The translations under genes and the position numbers were made by a program. DNA of 64,000 bases from Helicobacter baculiformis (lineage in GTDB: Bacteria > Campylobacterota > Campylobacteria > Campylobacterales > Helicobacteraceae). The DNA lies in the NCBI RefSeq assembly GCF_900197685.1, contig NZ_FZMF01000002.1:62001-126000 (forward strand), given 5' to 3'. The notes beneath the pieces are model-generated. The model did no database searches, was not told the DNA's origin, and worked only from the letters and a program-made list of their open reading frames with translations. Positions 8,885 through 19,124 of this stretch are shown one piece after another (the stretch's first letter is position 1; each line of letters opens with the position of its first letter).

Positions 8885-9259
8885 ATGAAGGTCAATAAGG
8901 GTTTAGATTCCCATCAGGATTTCCACCAAGAATTCAATAGGCTCAAGCAAGAGTATTGGCGACAAGAAAGCGTTTATTCTACCTATCTTAGAGAGAGCAA
9001 GCGTAATCTCTATGGTTGCAAGGATATTCGCACGCGCCATAAATTTTTTGTCGATCGCATGCAAGCCTACAAGCCACTTAGCGATATTTACCTGCGTCTG
9101 CGCGAATTTTCTAAACGCCATAAAATCGCCATGCACCAAATCCGCGAGTCTTTTGAAAAATTTAGGCGCACTTACAATAATACCTTAACCTCTATTCGCC
9201 GCTACGAAGTCAAGATTCAAAGAATTAAAGAAGGTAGGTCTCCCTCAGATTGGGATTGA
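8885..9259 (+). CDS. Hypothetical basic, helical cytosolic protein
   Basis: 124 aa from ATG 8885, which has GAGGG 5 nt upstream; an in-frame ATG at 8858 gives a 133-aa form with a poorer ribosome site. The protein is rich in Arg, Lys, Tyr and Gln and looks fully alpha-helical (LRLREFSKRHKIAMHQIRES, then FEKFRRTYNNTLTSIRRYEV), possibly coiled coil. There is no signal peptide, membrane segment or known motif. It lies alone between the terminator-like hairpin and the convergent dxs gene. Function unknown. Confidence 0.6.
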   Translation: MKVNKGLDSHQDFHQEFNRLKQEYWRQESVYSTYLRESKRNLYGCKDIRTRHKFFVDRMQAYKPLSDIYLRLREFSKRHKIAMHQIRESFEKFRRTYNNTLTSIRRYEVKIQRIKEGRSPSDWD

Positions 9260-9320
9260 TAGGTCAATAGAAGCGCCTTTATTTCATTAAGGCATTGAGT
9301 ATGGAGTTTTCTTAGTGTCT

Positions 9321-11180
9321 TTAGAGGTCCTCTCGCACCTTTTGGGCTAGACTGGCAGGATCGATACCTAGACTTTGCTCAATAAGCGCACTGTTGCCGT
9401 GTAAGATAAAGAGGTCGGGCAACTCAAAACTTTTAAAGAGGGTAGGGAAGTGGTTTATCTCTGCCAAGTATTCTAATAACGCGCTCCCCACTCCATTCAA
9501 GCGGTACGAATCGCTAAAGACATAAATTTTAGGATAACGAGGCAGGACTTCTTTTAAATGGGCATCGAGAGGCTTTAGAAAGCATAGATCAAGTAGGGCA
9601 ATTTCTAGTCCCTCTTGGGCGAGAATCTTCATGGTTTGATACGCCCGCCCCACCCCATTGCCATAGCCTATAAATAAAATATCTCCACCCTTTTGTAAGA
9701 GTACACTTCTGCCATGCGCATAGGGTCTTGCCTCAAACACTCCCTCTGGGAGCAACCACCCCCCGCGCGGGTATCTAAAAGCGCAGGGACCAGCGTCATA
9801 TCCTTGAGCAAAGGCAATGGCGTGTTCTAGGGTGGCGTTATCGCGGGGGGCTAACAAAGTCATGCTAGGGATGGAGCGCAAATAGGCGATGTCCAACAAG
9901 CCTTGATGGGTTTCGCCATCTTCGCCCACAATCCCGGCGCGATCGATAGCAAATTTAACGGGCAAAGACATGATGCCCACATCGTGCACAATCTGATCAA
10001 AAGCGCGTTGCAAGAAGGTAGAGTAGACGCTCACAAAGGGCTTAAAGCCTTCTTTAGCCAAGGCGGCCATAGAGGTTACGGCATGTTGTTCGGCGATGCC
10101 CACATCCCAAAAGCGATCAGGGTAAGTATCCATGAGTTTACCCAGTCCTGTTCCCCCTGGCATCGCTGCAGTAACGCCTACAATTTTGGTATCCTGAGCG
10201 GCATGCTCTGATAGCACTTTGGAATAAACTTCTGTAGGGCTTAAAGGTTTTGAGCTATCTTTAACGCTTTTGGGTAAGCCTGTGGCCAAATCAAAGGGTC
10301 CTACACCATGCCATTTTTCATAAGGTCCCTCGGCGATTTTGTACCCCTTACCCTTTGTAGTTTGGGCGTGGATTAACAAAGGTCCTTTGGTTTCTTTAGC
10401 CAGTTTGAGCGCTTGTACGATTGCCTCTAAATCATGCCCATCAATAGGCCCCATATAACTAATGCCTAGCTCTTCGAACAAAATTCCCGGAGTGATAAGC
10501 TTAAAGGATTCCTCTAGGCGATTAGCTAGGTAATTCACTCCTTCAGGCATAGACTTTAAAATTATCTTAATTTTATCGCGAAGGGACTGATAAAGGGGGC
10601 CTGCCATCAGCTGAGATAGGGCGTTGCTAATCGCCCCAATAGGTTTAGCAATGCTCATTTCATTGTCGTTTAAGAGAATCACTAGGGGATATTTGCGATC
10701 CCCTAGTTCATTGAGCGCTTCATAAGCTAACCCCGCACTCAGACTCCCATCGCCCACCATCACCACAGGCACAGAGGCAATTCCCTTGAGTGCATACGCC
10801 TTAGCTGCCCCAACACCTACAGAAATTGCCGTAGAGCTGTGTCCAGCAATAAAATAATCATAGGGCGATTCGCTAGGGCGACAAAACCCGCTCAAGCCAT
10901 TAATTTGGCGCAAGGTGTCAAAGCTTTCAAAGCGCCCCGTTAAAAGCTTGTGTGCATAGGCTTGATGACTGGTATCAAAAATAAAAGGGTGTTTGTCTTT
11001 ATCAAAGACGCTGTGCAAGCCCACAATGAGCTCAGTTGCACCCAAAGATGAACTTAAATGTCCACCCTTAGCGCTCACCACCTCTAAAATCCGCTGCCTC
11101 AACAAAGCACAGACCTTCTCTAGGTGTGCGCCCGCCTGCCCGTAAACTTCTAACTCCCTCATACTGATTAGCGCTTCCAT
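9321..11180 (-). CDS. dxs: 1-deoxy-D-xylulose-5-phosphate synthase
   Basis: 619 aa, full length. It condenses pyruvate and glyceraldehyde-3-phosphate with thiamine diphosphate, the first step of the non-mevalonate isoprenoid pathway. Seen: HLSSSLGATELIVGLH near the N terminus, the thiamine-binding GDGSLSAG...LNDNEMSI (GDG-N motif, ~145-180), and DRAGIVGEDGETHQG (~415) in the transketolase pyrimidine domain. It starts 1 bp after fliH stops, and AAGGTG in the last fliH codons serves as its ribosome site, so it is cotranscribed with the flagellar genes, as in H. pylori (fliF-fliG-fliH-dxs). Confidence 0.97.
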   Translation of the reverse strand: MEALISMRELEVYGQAGAHLEKVCALLRQRILEVVSAKGGHLSSSLGATELIVGLHSVFDKDKHPFIFDTSHQAYAHKLLTGRFESFDTLRQINGLSGFCRPSESPYDYFIAGHSSTAISVGVGAAKAYALKGIASVPVVMVGDGSLSAGLAYEALNELGDRKYPLVILLNDNEMSIAKPIGAISNALSQLMAGPLYQSLRDKIKIILKSMPEGVNYLANRLEESFKLITPGILFEELGISYMGPIDGHDLEAIVQALKLAKETKGPLLIHAQTTKGKGYKIAEGPYEKWHGVGPFDLATGLPKSVKDSSKPLSPTEVYSKVLSEHAAQDTKIVGVTAAMPGGTGLGKLMDTYPDRFWDVGIAEQHAVTSMAALAKEGFKPFVSVYSTFLQRAFDQIVHDVGIMSLPVKFAIDRAGIVGEDGETHQGLLDIAYLRSIPSMTLLAPRDNATLEHAIAFAQGYDAGPCAFRYPRGGWLLPEGVFEARPYAHGRSVLLQKGGDILFIGYGNGVGRAYQTMKILAQEGLEIALLDLCFLKPLDAHLKEVLPRYPKIYVFSDSYRLNGVGSALLEYLAEINHFPTLFKSFELPDLFILHGNSALIEQSLGIDPASLAQKVREDL

Positions 11181-11181
11181 C

Positions 11182-11976
11182 TCACACCTTCAAATTATCT
11201 AGTACGCTTTCCTTGAGATTCTTATAGCGCGCCATTAAGTTCCCATCAATATTGCCCTGAGAACTGCTAATCAATACCCCACCTTTGGCAATGGCATCAT
11301 TAGGCTCTAACTTGATTTTAGGCATGTCTTTGAGATGTTGAGATAAGAAAGGGTAGTCTAGGGTGTTGACTTTAACACAAATGTCAGTCGCATCCATGAT
11401 ATTTTGCAAAAGTTGCTTGGCTAGGGCTAGTGCAACCTCTTGGCTCTTTTCCTCGACCTCTTTAACAATGACTTCCTTGGCGATCTCAACAGCGATTGCA
11501 CTAAGCTCTTTTTCTAAGGTTTCTAGATGGTTTTGAGATTGTTGCATTTGTTGATCAATCGCGCTTAAGGATTGTAAAAGATGCTTTTTTTCCTCATCAA
11601 CGCTAGCTCCCAAATCGTCCTTAGCTTTTTGTTCGCCCTCTTTAAAGCCTAATTTATAGCTATCTTCGCGGGTCTGTTGCAAGAGAGTTTGGTTTTCCTC
11701 TTGGCTTTTTTCAAATTGCATTTGCAACTTAGCCAAATGGCTAGAGAGCTCATCAGTTTTTTTTAGCAAGCACTCGATCAGCTCGTTTTCCATTTGGATA
11801 GAGCGGGTAATGGGTTCTGGAGGTTCTGCTGGGGGGGGTGGGGGCGTGCGAGGTGGAGTTTTATCAGGTTCAATTTCAGAGGGAAAATCGGCAATGGATT
11901 TAAATTCATAACGCGCGATGGTATGCTTAGAGAGATCGTCCTTAGCGATTAAATTCTCTTCGTTAAAGTTATTCAA
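11182..11976 (-). CDS. fliH: Flagellar export-ATPase regulator FliH
   Basis: 264 aa. FliH binds the export ATPase FliI at the cytosolic base of the flagellum. Seen: a proline-rich segment at residues ~38-60 (TPPRTPPPPPAEPPEP), a long coiled coil (~75-165: LSSHLAKLQMQFEKSQEENQ) and the conserved C-terminal domain (VEIAKEVIVKEV...LLQNIMDATDICVKVN). It overlaps fliG by 8 bp and abuts dxs. The proline-rich part is encoded over a run of eight C on the coding strand (11831-11838), where slippage would truncate the protein. Identity rests on the coiled coil plus the conserved fliF-fliG-fliH order. Confidence 0.9.
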   Translation of the reverse strand: MNNFNEENLIAKDDLSKHTIARYEFKSIADFPSEIEPDKTPPRTPPPPPAEPPEPITRSIQMENELIECLLKKTDELSSHLAKLQMQFEKSQEENQTLLQQTREDSYKLGFKEGEQKAKDDLGASVDEEKKHLLQSLSAIDQQMQQSQNHLETLEKELSAIAVEIAKEVIVKEVEEKSQEVALALAKQLLQNIMDATDICVKVNTLDYPFLSQHLKDMPKIKLEPNDAIAKGGVLISSSQGNIDGNLMARYKNLKESVLDNLKV

Positions 11977-12997
11977 CGATATCTTCCTCTCCGCTCATTT
12001 GAATCACGCCTTTTTCTGCTAACGATTGCACAATCTCAATGATCTTTCTTTGGGCGGATTCCACATCTTTAATTTTAACAGCGCCCAAGTAAGCCATCTC
12101 TTCGATGAATTGCTCACTTGCACGGCTACTCATGTTGCTTAAAAATTTCGCTTTAAGCTCTTCTGTAGAAGTCTTGAGGGCTAAGGTAAGGTCTTTTTTG
12201 TCTGCTACTTTGAGAATTTCACGGATAGCAAAGTTATCCAAGCCAGAGATATCTTCAAAGGTGAACATCATTTCTTTGATGTCATTAGCCAACTTGGCAT
12301 CGATGTTTTCAATGCGCGCCAAGGTAGTTTTTGCTGCTTTCTGTCCCAAGCGGTTAAAGATTTCAGCCACCGCACGCGTACCTCCTACTTCCACTTTATA
12401 ACTAGTGAGCGCTTCTAGTTTATTTTCTAGCACGGTGGAAACACGCTTGACAACTTGAGGAGAAATATCTCCTAAGCTCGCCATGCGGATACTCACCTCA
12501 GCTTTCATGTCGTCAGGAAAAAAACTAAGAGTTTCTGCAGCATTGGGCGATTCCATGTGAGCCAAGATAAGCGCGATGGTTTGAGGGTGTTCATTGATAA
12601 TAAAGTCAGCGAGTTGTTGGGGCTTGATACGCCCCAAATAAGCGAAGTTCTTTTGAGTTTGCAAAGATCGACTAAGCTTTTCTAAAATGATCTTAGCCTG
12701 CTCGGGTCCTAGGGCTTTGATCAAAAGCTCACGCGCGTATTCCAACCCTCCGCTATTGATGTATTGGTTAGATTGCAAGATTGCAAAAAACTCTTCTAGC
12801 ACCGCTGCACCTACGGCTTTATCTGTGCCATTGAGCTGCACAATTTGCTTACTAATTTCAGTAATAGAATCCACATCTAAGTGTCGCAAGATGCCTGCTG
12901 TAGCTTCTTCACCCACTTGAATGAGCAAAATTGCGAGCTTTTCAGACATGGTAAATTCGTCTAGTTGGGTTTTTTGTCTAGGGGTTAGCTTTGCCAT
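11969..12997 (-). CDS. fliG: Flagellar motor switch protein FliG
   Basis: 342 aa, typical length. FliG is the rotor protein that meets the MotA stator and couples to FliM. Seen: MSEKLAILLIQVGEEATAGI near the N terminus (FliF-binding domain), the middle-domain EHPQTIALILAHM motif (~132-145), and the charged C-terminal torque helix region (DDIKEMMFTFEDISGLD). The ATG directly follows the fliF stop (TAG ATG) with AAGGAAAC upstream, and the 3' end overlaps fliH by 8 bp, so translation is coupled. Confidence 0.97.
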   Translation of the reverse strand: MAKLTPRQKTQLDEFTMSEKLAILLIQVGEEATAGILRHLDVDSITEISKQIVQLNGTDKAVGAAVLEEFFAILQSNQYINSGGLEYARELLIKALGPEQAKIILEKLSRSLQTQKNFAYLGRIKPQQLADFIINEHPQTIALILAHMESPNAAETLSFFPDDMKAEVSIRMASLGDISPQVVKRVSTVLENKLEALTSYKVEVGGTRAVAEIFNRLGQKAAKTTLARIENIDAKLANDIKEMMFTFEDISGLDNFAIREILKVADKKDLTLALKTSTEELKAKFLSNMSSRASEQFIEEMAYLGAVKIKDVESAQRKIIEIVQSLAEKGVIQMSGEEDIVE

Positions 12998-14701
12998 CTA
13001 GTTTCCTTTCGTGCTCGTAATGGCTACCTCGTCTTTGATAAGCAATTTAAACAAAGAAGCCACCTCTTCGGGTCTTTCCTTCAACGCCCCTTTAACACGC
13101 TCTAGCATGATGTCATATTTTACATCTTCCTCATCAAAACTCGCGCTCAAGCCCAATTGATCTTCCACCTTCTTACGCATTTCCCCAAAGCGATCAATTT
13201 CCTCATCATCGTCTTCGTCAACAGCAAAGAGAGATTGCACTTGCTCCTCCTCATCAGGATGGATTTCAAGCATGCGCTGACTGAAGGGAGTAATAACCTT
13301 CTTGTAAAAGACATAGAGTACCAATCCGATGATGAGATACTTCAAGAGGGATGAGAAAGGTCCTAAATATTTCTCTGTTGTATGGACAAATTTTTCATAG
13401 GCGCTCATGGGCACATACTTAGTCGCCTTAGCATTAAACTCAAAATTGCTTACTGCTACTGCATCACCCCGACTTTGGTTATAGCCAATCGCTTGTTTAA
13501 CGAGCGCATTAATTTTATCCATTTCTTCAGCACTCAAGGGGATATACTCGATGGTTTCAACCCCGTTTTTATCCACCTTTTTGTAACGCCCATCGACCAC
13601 TACAGCAGCATTTAGGCGTGTGAGCACCCCAAATTCCCCCTTGATCTCACTGATAGTTTTACCCACCTCGTAATTAGTGGTGTTGGTGGACTTCTCATAT
13701 TTTTCTTTGAGCTGGTCATTAGCCACACCCTGCACAGGACCAATATTGCTCACCACCCCGGGCACGCCCCCCACTTCCTTTTTAGGGAAACCTTCCTTTT
13801 TTTCTTCCATCGTTTGCTCACTGCGCACGACATTGTTAGGATCAAAGGTTTCCTTGGTGCTCTTTTTTTGACTAAAATCGAACTCTGCGCTCACCTTAGC
13901 CACCACTTTATCACGCCCTCCTACAATCGGGCTTAGAATTTTAGAAATCTTATTTTCTAAGAGATTTTCAAAGTTCTGCTTGTAATGTAGTTGAGCTTGG
14001 GCTAACTCGCGTGTGCTGTCTAGTTCATCATCTTCTCCCAAAGGTTCACCATTTTCATTCACCAGTTTTACATTCTCCACGGTGAGCTTGGGCACAGAAG
14101 CGGCAATCAAGTTTTTGATCCCTAAAATCTGCTTGGGCAATAAGCGCATGTTAGGCTTGATACTGAGCATCACTGAGGCGGTGGGTGGGATTTCGCGACT
14201 CACAAAAACACTATCTTTAGGAATCGCAATGTGCACATTGGCTTTCTCTATGGGGGTGAGACTCTCAATGGTACGACTGAGTTCTCCCTCAATGGCGCGA
14301 ATGTATTTGATATTCTGATCAAAATCGGTTGCTCCAAAATCCTTAGTGTCGAAGATTTCATAGCCCACTTTGCTAGTTTTGGGAATTCCCTGCGAAGCTA
14401 ACGCAATCCGCTCTTCGTAAATCTTGTCCTTAGGGATTAAGATCGTGTCGTCTTTGGGAATTTTATAGGGAATTTGTTTTTGTTGTAAATATTGCAGCAC
14501 TAACGCGTTGTCGCTATTATCCATTCCTTCAAAGAGCACACCATAATCTGAAAGCGTGTCCTTACCGCGTGTAGGGTAGACGAGTAAAAATATTAAAAAC
14601 GCAACTACCAATACAAAAGCACTCACAATTGTGATCTTTTGTGCTTTATTGAGCCTAGCAAACAGGTCGATGATCTGCTGGAATAAACTCTTAAAATCCA
14701 C
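12998..14701 (-). CDS. fliF: Flagellar MS-ring protein FliF
   Basis: 567 aa, typical length. FliF builds the inner-membrane MS ring. Seen: TM1 at ~20-42 (KITIVSAFVLVVAFLIFLLVY), the YscJ/FliF periplasmic domain (LVLQYLQQKQIPYKI, ARAIEGELSRTIESL-type motif around 140, KANVHIAIPKDSVF), TM2 at ~440-460 and an acidic cytosolic tail (DEDDDEEIDRFGEM) that binds FliG. The start is GTG 14701 with AGGATAG upstream. It is only 16 bp after the PAP2 gene, so that gene probably shares the transcript. Confidence 0.97.
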   Translation of the reverse strand: MDFKSLFQQIIDLFARLNKAQKITIVSAFVLVVAFLIFLLVYPTRGKDTLSDYGVLFEGMDNSDNALVLQYLQQKQIPYKIPKDDTILIPKDKIYEERIALASQGIPKTSKVGYEIFDTKDFGATDFDQNIKYIRAIEGELSRTIESLTPIEKANVHIAIPKDSVFVSREIPPTASVMLSIKPNMRLLPKQILGIKNLIAASVPKLTVENVKLVNENGEPLGEDDELDSTRELAQAQLHYKQNFENLLENKISKILSPIVGGRDKVVAKVSAEFDFSQKKSTKETFDPNNVVRSEQTMEEKKEGFPKKEVGGVPGVVSNIGPVQGVANDQLKEKYEKSTNTTNYEVGKTISEIKGEFGVLTRLNAAVVVDGRYKKVDKNGVETIEYIPLSAEEMDKINALVKQAIGYNQSRGDAVAVSNFEFNAKATKYVPMSAYEKFVHTTEKYLGPFSSLLKYLIIGLVLYVFYKKVITPFSQRMLEIHPDEEEQVQSLFAVDEDDDEEIDRFGEMRKKVEDQLGLSASFDEEDVKYDIMLERVKGALKERPEEVASLFKLLIKDEVAITSTKGN

Positions 14702-14717
14702 GCGCTATCCTATGCCA

Positions 14718-15422
14718 TTAGTGTTTTTGCGACCATTTAGCATACAACCCTACGGAAAAACATGCCCATGCGATACCCATGAGAAAACCCCCCAGCACAT
14801 CGGTAGGGTAATGTACCCCCAGATACACACGCGTATACATCATCAGCCAAATCCACAACAACAAAACGAGGCTTAAAGACCACTTAGCGCTGGTTTTTAT
14901 AGAGCTTATGCACACGAGTGCGATCAATAAACCATAGAACAAGCTTGCTGCTAGGGCATGCCCGCTAGGGTAGCTAAAACCATGTGCGAGGGCTACCTCT
15001 CCATTAGTGCTAGGTCTAGGGCGTGCGATCCACATCTTAAACCCTTTGAGCGCGCTCTCACCTACAACAACGCTCAAGAAAAAACTCAGCCCTAACATCT
15101 TATTTTTGTAGACAAAGATATAAAACAGCCCCACAAGTGCAGCTAAAGTCAGAGTAAATTTAGACTTTGCAAAAAAAGTGATGAATTTAATTGCTTGCAC
15201 ATAGCCACTTTCTGCAACAGGGATAGGGTGGGTGCGCACCCACGAGATCACTGCTTTATCCAAATGCTGTACCCACTCTTGGTGGGTTTTGATGGAAAAA
15301 GTTTCCACGCACAGCAACACCAACAACACGCTTCCTAAAATCCATGCATAGTCGATCCATTTGCGTGTTGCAGGGGACAACACACCCGCATTACTGATCA
15401 AATGTTTGTAGGGACTCCCCAT
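14718..15422 (-). CDS. PAP2-family membrane phosphatase
   Basis: 234 aa. Start at ATG 15422 with GGAG 8 nt upstream; an upstream frame to 15464 lacks a ribosome site. The three PAP2 signatures are present in order: K-x6-RP (KMWIARPRP, ~128-136), PSGH (~153) and R-x5-H-x3-D (RVYLGVHYPTD, ~200). About six membrane helices flank them. Such enzymes remove phosphate from lipid A, undecaprenyl pyrophosphate or phosphatidylglycerol phosphate; which one cannot be told here. It precedes fliF closely and diverges from napA. Confidence 0.85.
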   Translation of the reverse strand: MGSPYKHLISNAGVLSPATRKWIDYAWILGSVLLVLLCVETFSIKTHQEWVQHLDKAVISWVRTHPIPVAESGYVQAIKFITFFAKSKFTLTLAALVGLFYIFVYKNKMLGLSFFLSVVVGESALKGFKMWIARPRPSTNGEVALAHGFSYPSGHALAASLFYGLLIALVCISSIKTSAKWSLSLVLLLWIWLMMYTRVYLGVHYPTDVLGGFLMGIAWACFSVGLYAKWSQKH

Positions 15423-15535
15423 TATAGATTCTCCGCTTGTATTGTAAGCCCGTAATGCACGCAATCATAACCAAAAAATGATAAAAAGTAACTATAGAAC
15501 GCGCAATAGCATACTTATCTAAACGGATTTTAGAA

Positions 15536-15567
15536 TATAATAGCGTGCTAATCACTAGTAAGGAGGT
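15536..15567 (+). promoter_or_regulatory. napA -10 box and strong ribosome site
   Basis: TATAAT at 15536-15541 and AAGGAGG at 15560-15566 ahead of ATG 15571. No clear -35 hexamer or FNR/ArsR-type palindrome was seen in the 150-bp divergent region. Confidence 0.5.
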
Positions 15568-15570
15568 TTC

Positions 15571-18390
15571 ATGATAAACCAACCCCATGAAAATCATGCA
15601 CAGGATGCTTCTAGACGCGAGTTTTTGAAATCTGTCGCCATCACTTCGGCTTTGGGTAGTGCGGGACTGCTTACCCCCCCAAGCCTAGCCGCTAAAGCCC
15701 AACAAGCCCAGGCGGACTGGAAATGGGATAAGGCAGTGTGCCGTTTCTGTGGCACGGGTTGTGGGATCATGGTTGCCACAAAAGACGATAAGATCGTTGC
15801 TACTAAAGGCGATCCACTTGCTCCTGTCAATCGCGGATTGAACTGCATCAAAGGCTACTTCAATGCCAAGATCATGTATGGCGCTGATCGCTTAGTACAA
15901 CCACTTTTGAGAGTGAATGAGCAAGGGGAATTTGACAAAAAGGGCAAATTTAAACAAATCTCTTGGAAGCGCGCCTTTGATGAGATGGAGAAGCAATTTA
16001 AGAAGTATTACCAAGAGTTGGGCGTAAGTGGAGTTGGGGTTTTTGGGAGTGGGCAATACACAATCCAAGAGGGCTATGCGGCAAGCAAGTTGGTGAAAGC
16101 AGGCTTTAGAAGCAACAACATCGATCCCAACGCGCGCCACTGCATGGCTAGCGCGGTGGTAGGCTTTATACAAACCTTTGGTATTGATGAGCCTAGCGGG
16201 TGTTATGATGACATCGAAGCCACGGATACTATCATCACTTGGGGGGCGAACATGGCTGAAATGCACCCCATTTTGTGGTCTAGAGTGAGCGATCACAAAT
16301 TGAGCAACCCTGATAAAGTCAAGGTCGTCAATCTCACCACATTCTCTAACCGTACCTCTAGTGTGGCGGATATGGAGATCATCTTCACTCCTAACACCGA
16401 TCTAGCCATTTGGAACTATATTGCTAGGGAGATCGTTTATAGCCACCCTGAGGCGATCGATCAAGAGTTCATCAACAAACACATCGTGTTTGCCACCGGA
16501 TATGCAGATATTGGCTATGGCATGCGCTCTGATCCCAGTCATCCCGGCTTTAAGCCCAGTGAAAAAGATACTCTAGAAAAGCAAAACGCCATCACTCTAG
16601 ATGCGCAAGAGGCGACCGCGCTCAAACATCTAGGAGTCAAGGCCGGCGATGTGTTGCATATGACACACCAAAATGAACCGGGCAAGCATTGGGAAATCAC
16701 CTTTGCACAATTCAAAGAAGCTCTAGAGCCCTACACTTTGGACTATGTCGCACAGGTGGCCAAGGGCGATGCCAACGAATCGATGGAAAGTTTCAAGCAT
16801 AAACTGCAACAATTACTCAAACTTTACATTGAGAAAGATCGCAAGGTGGTGAGCTTTTGGACTATGGGGTTTAACCAACACACGCGAGGATCCTGGGCAA
16901 ATGAGCAAGCCTACATGGTGCATTTCTTGCTAGGCAAACAGGCTAAACCGGGCTGTGGGGCGTTTTCTCTCACCGGGCAGCCTAGTGCTTGTGGCACAGC
17001 TAGAGAGGTGGGTACCTTTGCCCACCGCCTACCTGCAGATATGGTGGTTACCAACCCCGAGCATGTCAAAACCGCCGAAAAGCTTTGGCATGTACCCCAT
17101 GGCACCATCAATCCCAAACCCGGCTATGATTTTCTAGCGATGATGCGCGCTCTAGAAGATGGCAAAGTCAAATTCATTTGGGTACAGGTCAACAACCCAT
17201 GGCAGAACACCGCCAATGCCAACCACTGGATCAAAGCCGCTAGGGAGATGGATAACTTCATCGTGGTGAGCGATTGTTATCCGGGGATTAGCGCGAAAGT
17301 GGCGGATTTAATTCTGCCCAGCGCGATGATCTATGAGAAATGGGGGGCTTATGGAAATGCTGAGAGAAGATCACAGCATTGGAAACAGCAGGTTACCCCT
17401 GTGGGGCACGCGATGAGCGATACATGGCAGATTTTAGAATTTGCCAAACGCTTCAAGCTTAAAGAGGTTTGGAAAGCACAAAAGGTCGATGACAAACTCA
17501 CCTTGCCAAACATCCTAGCTCAAGCGCGCAAAATGGGCTATAAGGAGAGCGACACGCTCTATGATGTGCTCTTTGCCAACAAATACGCCAGACGCTACAA
17601 AAGTAACGATCCCATTGCCAAAGGTGCGCCCAATTCAGAAGTGCATGGAGATAAGCGCCATGTGGCGGGCAGTGATGGCAAGCCCTTTAAGGGCTATGGC
17701 TTCTTTATCCAAAAGTACCTTTGGGAAGAATACCGCAAATTTGGAATCGGGCATGGGCATGACTTGGCGTATTTTGATGCGTACCACCACGCTAGAGGCT
17801 TAAGGTGGCCTGTGGTCAATGGCAAGGAAACCCGTTGGCGCTTCAACACGCAATATGATTATTACGCTAAAAAGGCAGCCCCAGATAGCGATTTTGCCTT
17901 CTATGGCAAGGCGATGAAAAAGCTCGTCAGTGGGGATCTCAAGGCCCCCACCGGCACCACCCCTAAAAGCTTAGAAAATAAAGCCAAGATTTTCTTTAGA
18001 CCCTTTATGAAGGCTCCCGAGCGCCCCGATAAGGAGTACCCCTTCTGGTTAGCAACAGGGCGGGTTTTGGAGCACTGGCACAGCGGCACGATGACCATGC
18101 GCGTGCCCGAACTCTTTAGGGCTGTGCCGGAGGCTCTATGTTACATGCACGAGGATGATGGCAAGAAACTTGGAGTCAATCAGGGCGATGCGGTGTGGAT
18201 CGAGTCGCGACGGGGCAAGGTAAAGGCTAGAGTCGATATGCGCGGGCGCAACACGCCTCCGGTTGGTTTGGTCTATGTACCATGGTTTGATGAGAATGTG
18301 TACATCAATAAGGTATGCTTAGATGCGACCTGTCCACTCTCCAAACAAACCGACTACAAGAAATGCGCCGTGAAGATCACTAAAGCCTAA
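15571..18390 (+). CDS. napA: Periplasmic nitrate reductase catalytic subunit NapA
   Basis: 939 aa. A molybdopterin enzyme that reduces nitrate to nitrite in the periplasm. Seen: a twin-arginine signal (SRREFLKS, residues ~14-21) with an Ala-rich h-region; the [4Fe-4S] ligands C-x2-C-x3-C...C (CRFCGTGC, then GLNCIKGY); the putative Mo-ligand cysteine in ARHCMASAV (~190); and C-terminal guanine-dinucleotide binding segments ([11 protein letters not shown]). First gene of napAGH, with napG 2 bp downstream. Synthesis of its cofactor would use moeA, found at 33317-34531. H. pylori lacks nap; some gastric non-pylori species have it. A run of seven C at 15674-15680 falls in the signal-peptide region. 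Confidence 0.97.
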   Translation: MINQPHENHAQDASRREFLKSVAITSALGSAGLLTPPSLAAKAQQAQADWKWDKAVCRFCGTGCGIMVATKDDKIVATKGDPLAPVNRGLNCIKGYFNAKIMYGADRLVQPLLRVNEQGEFDKKGKFKQISWKRAFDEMEKQFKKYYQELGVSGVGVFGSGQYTIQEGYAASKLVKAGFRSNNIDPNARHCMASAVVGFIQTFGIDEPSGCYDDIEATDTIITWGANMAEMHPILWSRVSDHKLSNPDKVKVVNLTTFSNRTSSVADMEIIFTPNTDLAIWNYIAREIVYSHPEAIDQEFINKHIVFATGYADIGYGMRSDPSHPGFKPSEKDTLEKQNAITLDAQEATALKHLGVKAGDVLHMTHQNEPGKHWEITFAQFKEALEPYTLDYVAQVAKGDANESMESFKHKLQQLLKLYIEKDRKVVSFWTMGFNQHTRGSWANEQAYMVHFLLGKQAKPGCGAFSLTGQPSACGTAREVGTFAHRLPADMVVTNPEHVKTAEKLWHVPHGTINPKPGYDFLAMMRALEDGKVKFIWVQVNNPWQNTANANHWIKAAREMDNFIVVSDCYPGISAKVADLILPSAMIYEKWGAYGNAERRSQHWKQQVTPVGHAMSDTWQILEFAKRFKLKEVWKAQKVDDKLTLPNILAQARKMGYKESDTLYDVLFANKYARRYKSNDPIAKGAPNSEVHGDKRHVAGSDGKPFKGYGFFIQKYLWEEYRKFGIGHGHDLAYFDAYHHARGLRWPVVNGKETRWRFNTQYDYYAKKAAPDSDFAFYGKAMKKLVSGDLKAPTGTTPKSLENKAKIFFRPFMKAPERPDKEYPFWLATGRVLEHWHSGTMTMRVPELFRAVPEALCYMHEDDGKKLGVNQGDAVWIESRRGKVKARVDMRGRNTPPVGLVYVPWFDENVYINKVCLDATCPLSKQTDYKKCAVKITKA

Positions 18391-18392
18391 CC

Positions 18393-19124
18393 ATGCAACG
18401 GCGCGCCTTCCTACAAAAGGCGATTGGGGGGGCGTGTTTGTGCGCGGGGGGTGGGTTATTCTTGGGGACTTTGCTCAAAGCCAAGCGCACCTACGCGCTC
18501 AGACCCCCGGGCGCAGAAGATGAGGCGCGTTTCTTGAGCGCGTGCGTGCGCTGTGGGCTGTGCGTGCGCGCTTGCCCCTATGACACCCTCAAACTAGCTA
18601 GCTTGTTAGACACTCCCAAAACCGGGACCCCCTTCTTTAACGCGCGCCAAGTTCCCTGTTATCTCTGTGCGGATATTCCCTGTATCCAAGCCTGCCCCAC
18701 AGACGCGCTTGATCACCAACATCTCAAACCCGATCAAGGGATCACTTCGCTTAAGATGGGGATTGCGGTGGTGGATTCGCATTCTTGTGTGGCGTTTTGG
18801 GGGGTGCGTTGCGATGTGTGCTATCGCGTATGTCCCCTGATCGACAAGGCGATCAAATTGGAATTCAAGCACGATAGCCGCACTAACAAACACGCCTACA
18901 TGTTGCCTGTCGTAGAACCGAGCGTGTGTGTGGGTTGTGGGCTGTGCGAGCGCGCTTGTATCACTAAAGAGCCCGCCATTCGGGTTTTGCCCAGCGCGTT
19001 TGTGAGCGGGCAGACTGATACCCACTACCTCAAAATGGGGAGCTCTGCTCCCCCCAACACCCCACCCCCTAAAACTCCCCATAAGGGTAACCCTATGGAC
19101 TATCTCAATCAAGGCGATCTGTAA
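18393..19124 (+). CDS. napG: Ferredoxin-type quinol-dehydrogenase subunit NapG
   Basis: 243 aa. NapG with NapH passes electrons from menaquinol to the nitrate reductase. Seen: a twin-arginine-like signal (QRRAFLQ) and four cysteine clusters of the [4Fe-4S] type: CVRCGLCVRACP, CYLCADIPCIQACP, CVAFWGVRCDVCYRVCP and CVGCGLCERAC. It starts 2 bp after napA and its last base overlaps the first base of napH (TAATG), so the three genes are one transcript. A seven-G run (18426-18432) lies near the signal peptide. Confidence 0.95.
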   Translation: MQRRAFLQKAIGGACLCAGGGLFLGTLLKAKRTYALRPPGAEDEARFLSACVRCGLCVRACPYDTLKLASLLDTPKTGTPFFNARQVPCYLCADIPCIQACPTDALDHQHLKPDQGITSLKMGIAVVDSHSCVAFWGVRCDVCYRVCPLIDKAIKLEFKHDSRTNKHAYMLPVVEPSVCVGCGLCERACITKEPAIRVLPSAFVSGQTDTHYLKMGSSAPPNTPPPKTPHKGNPMDYLNQGDL

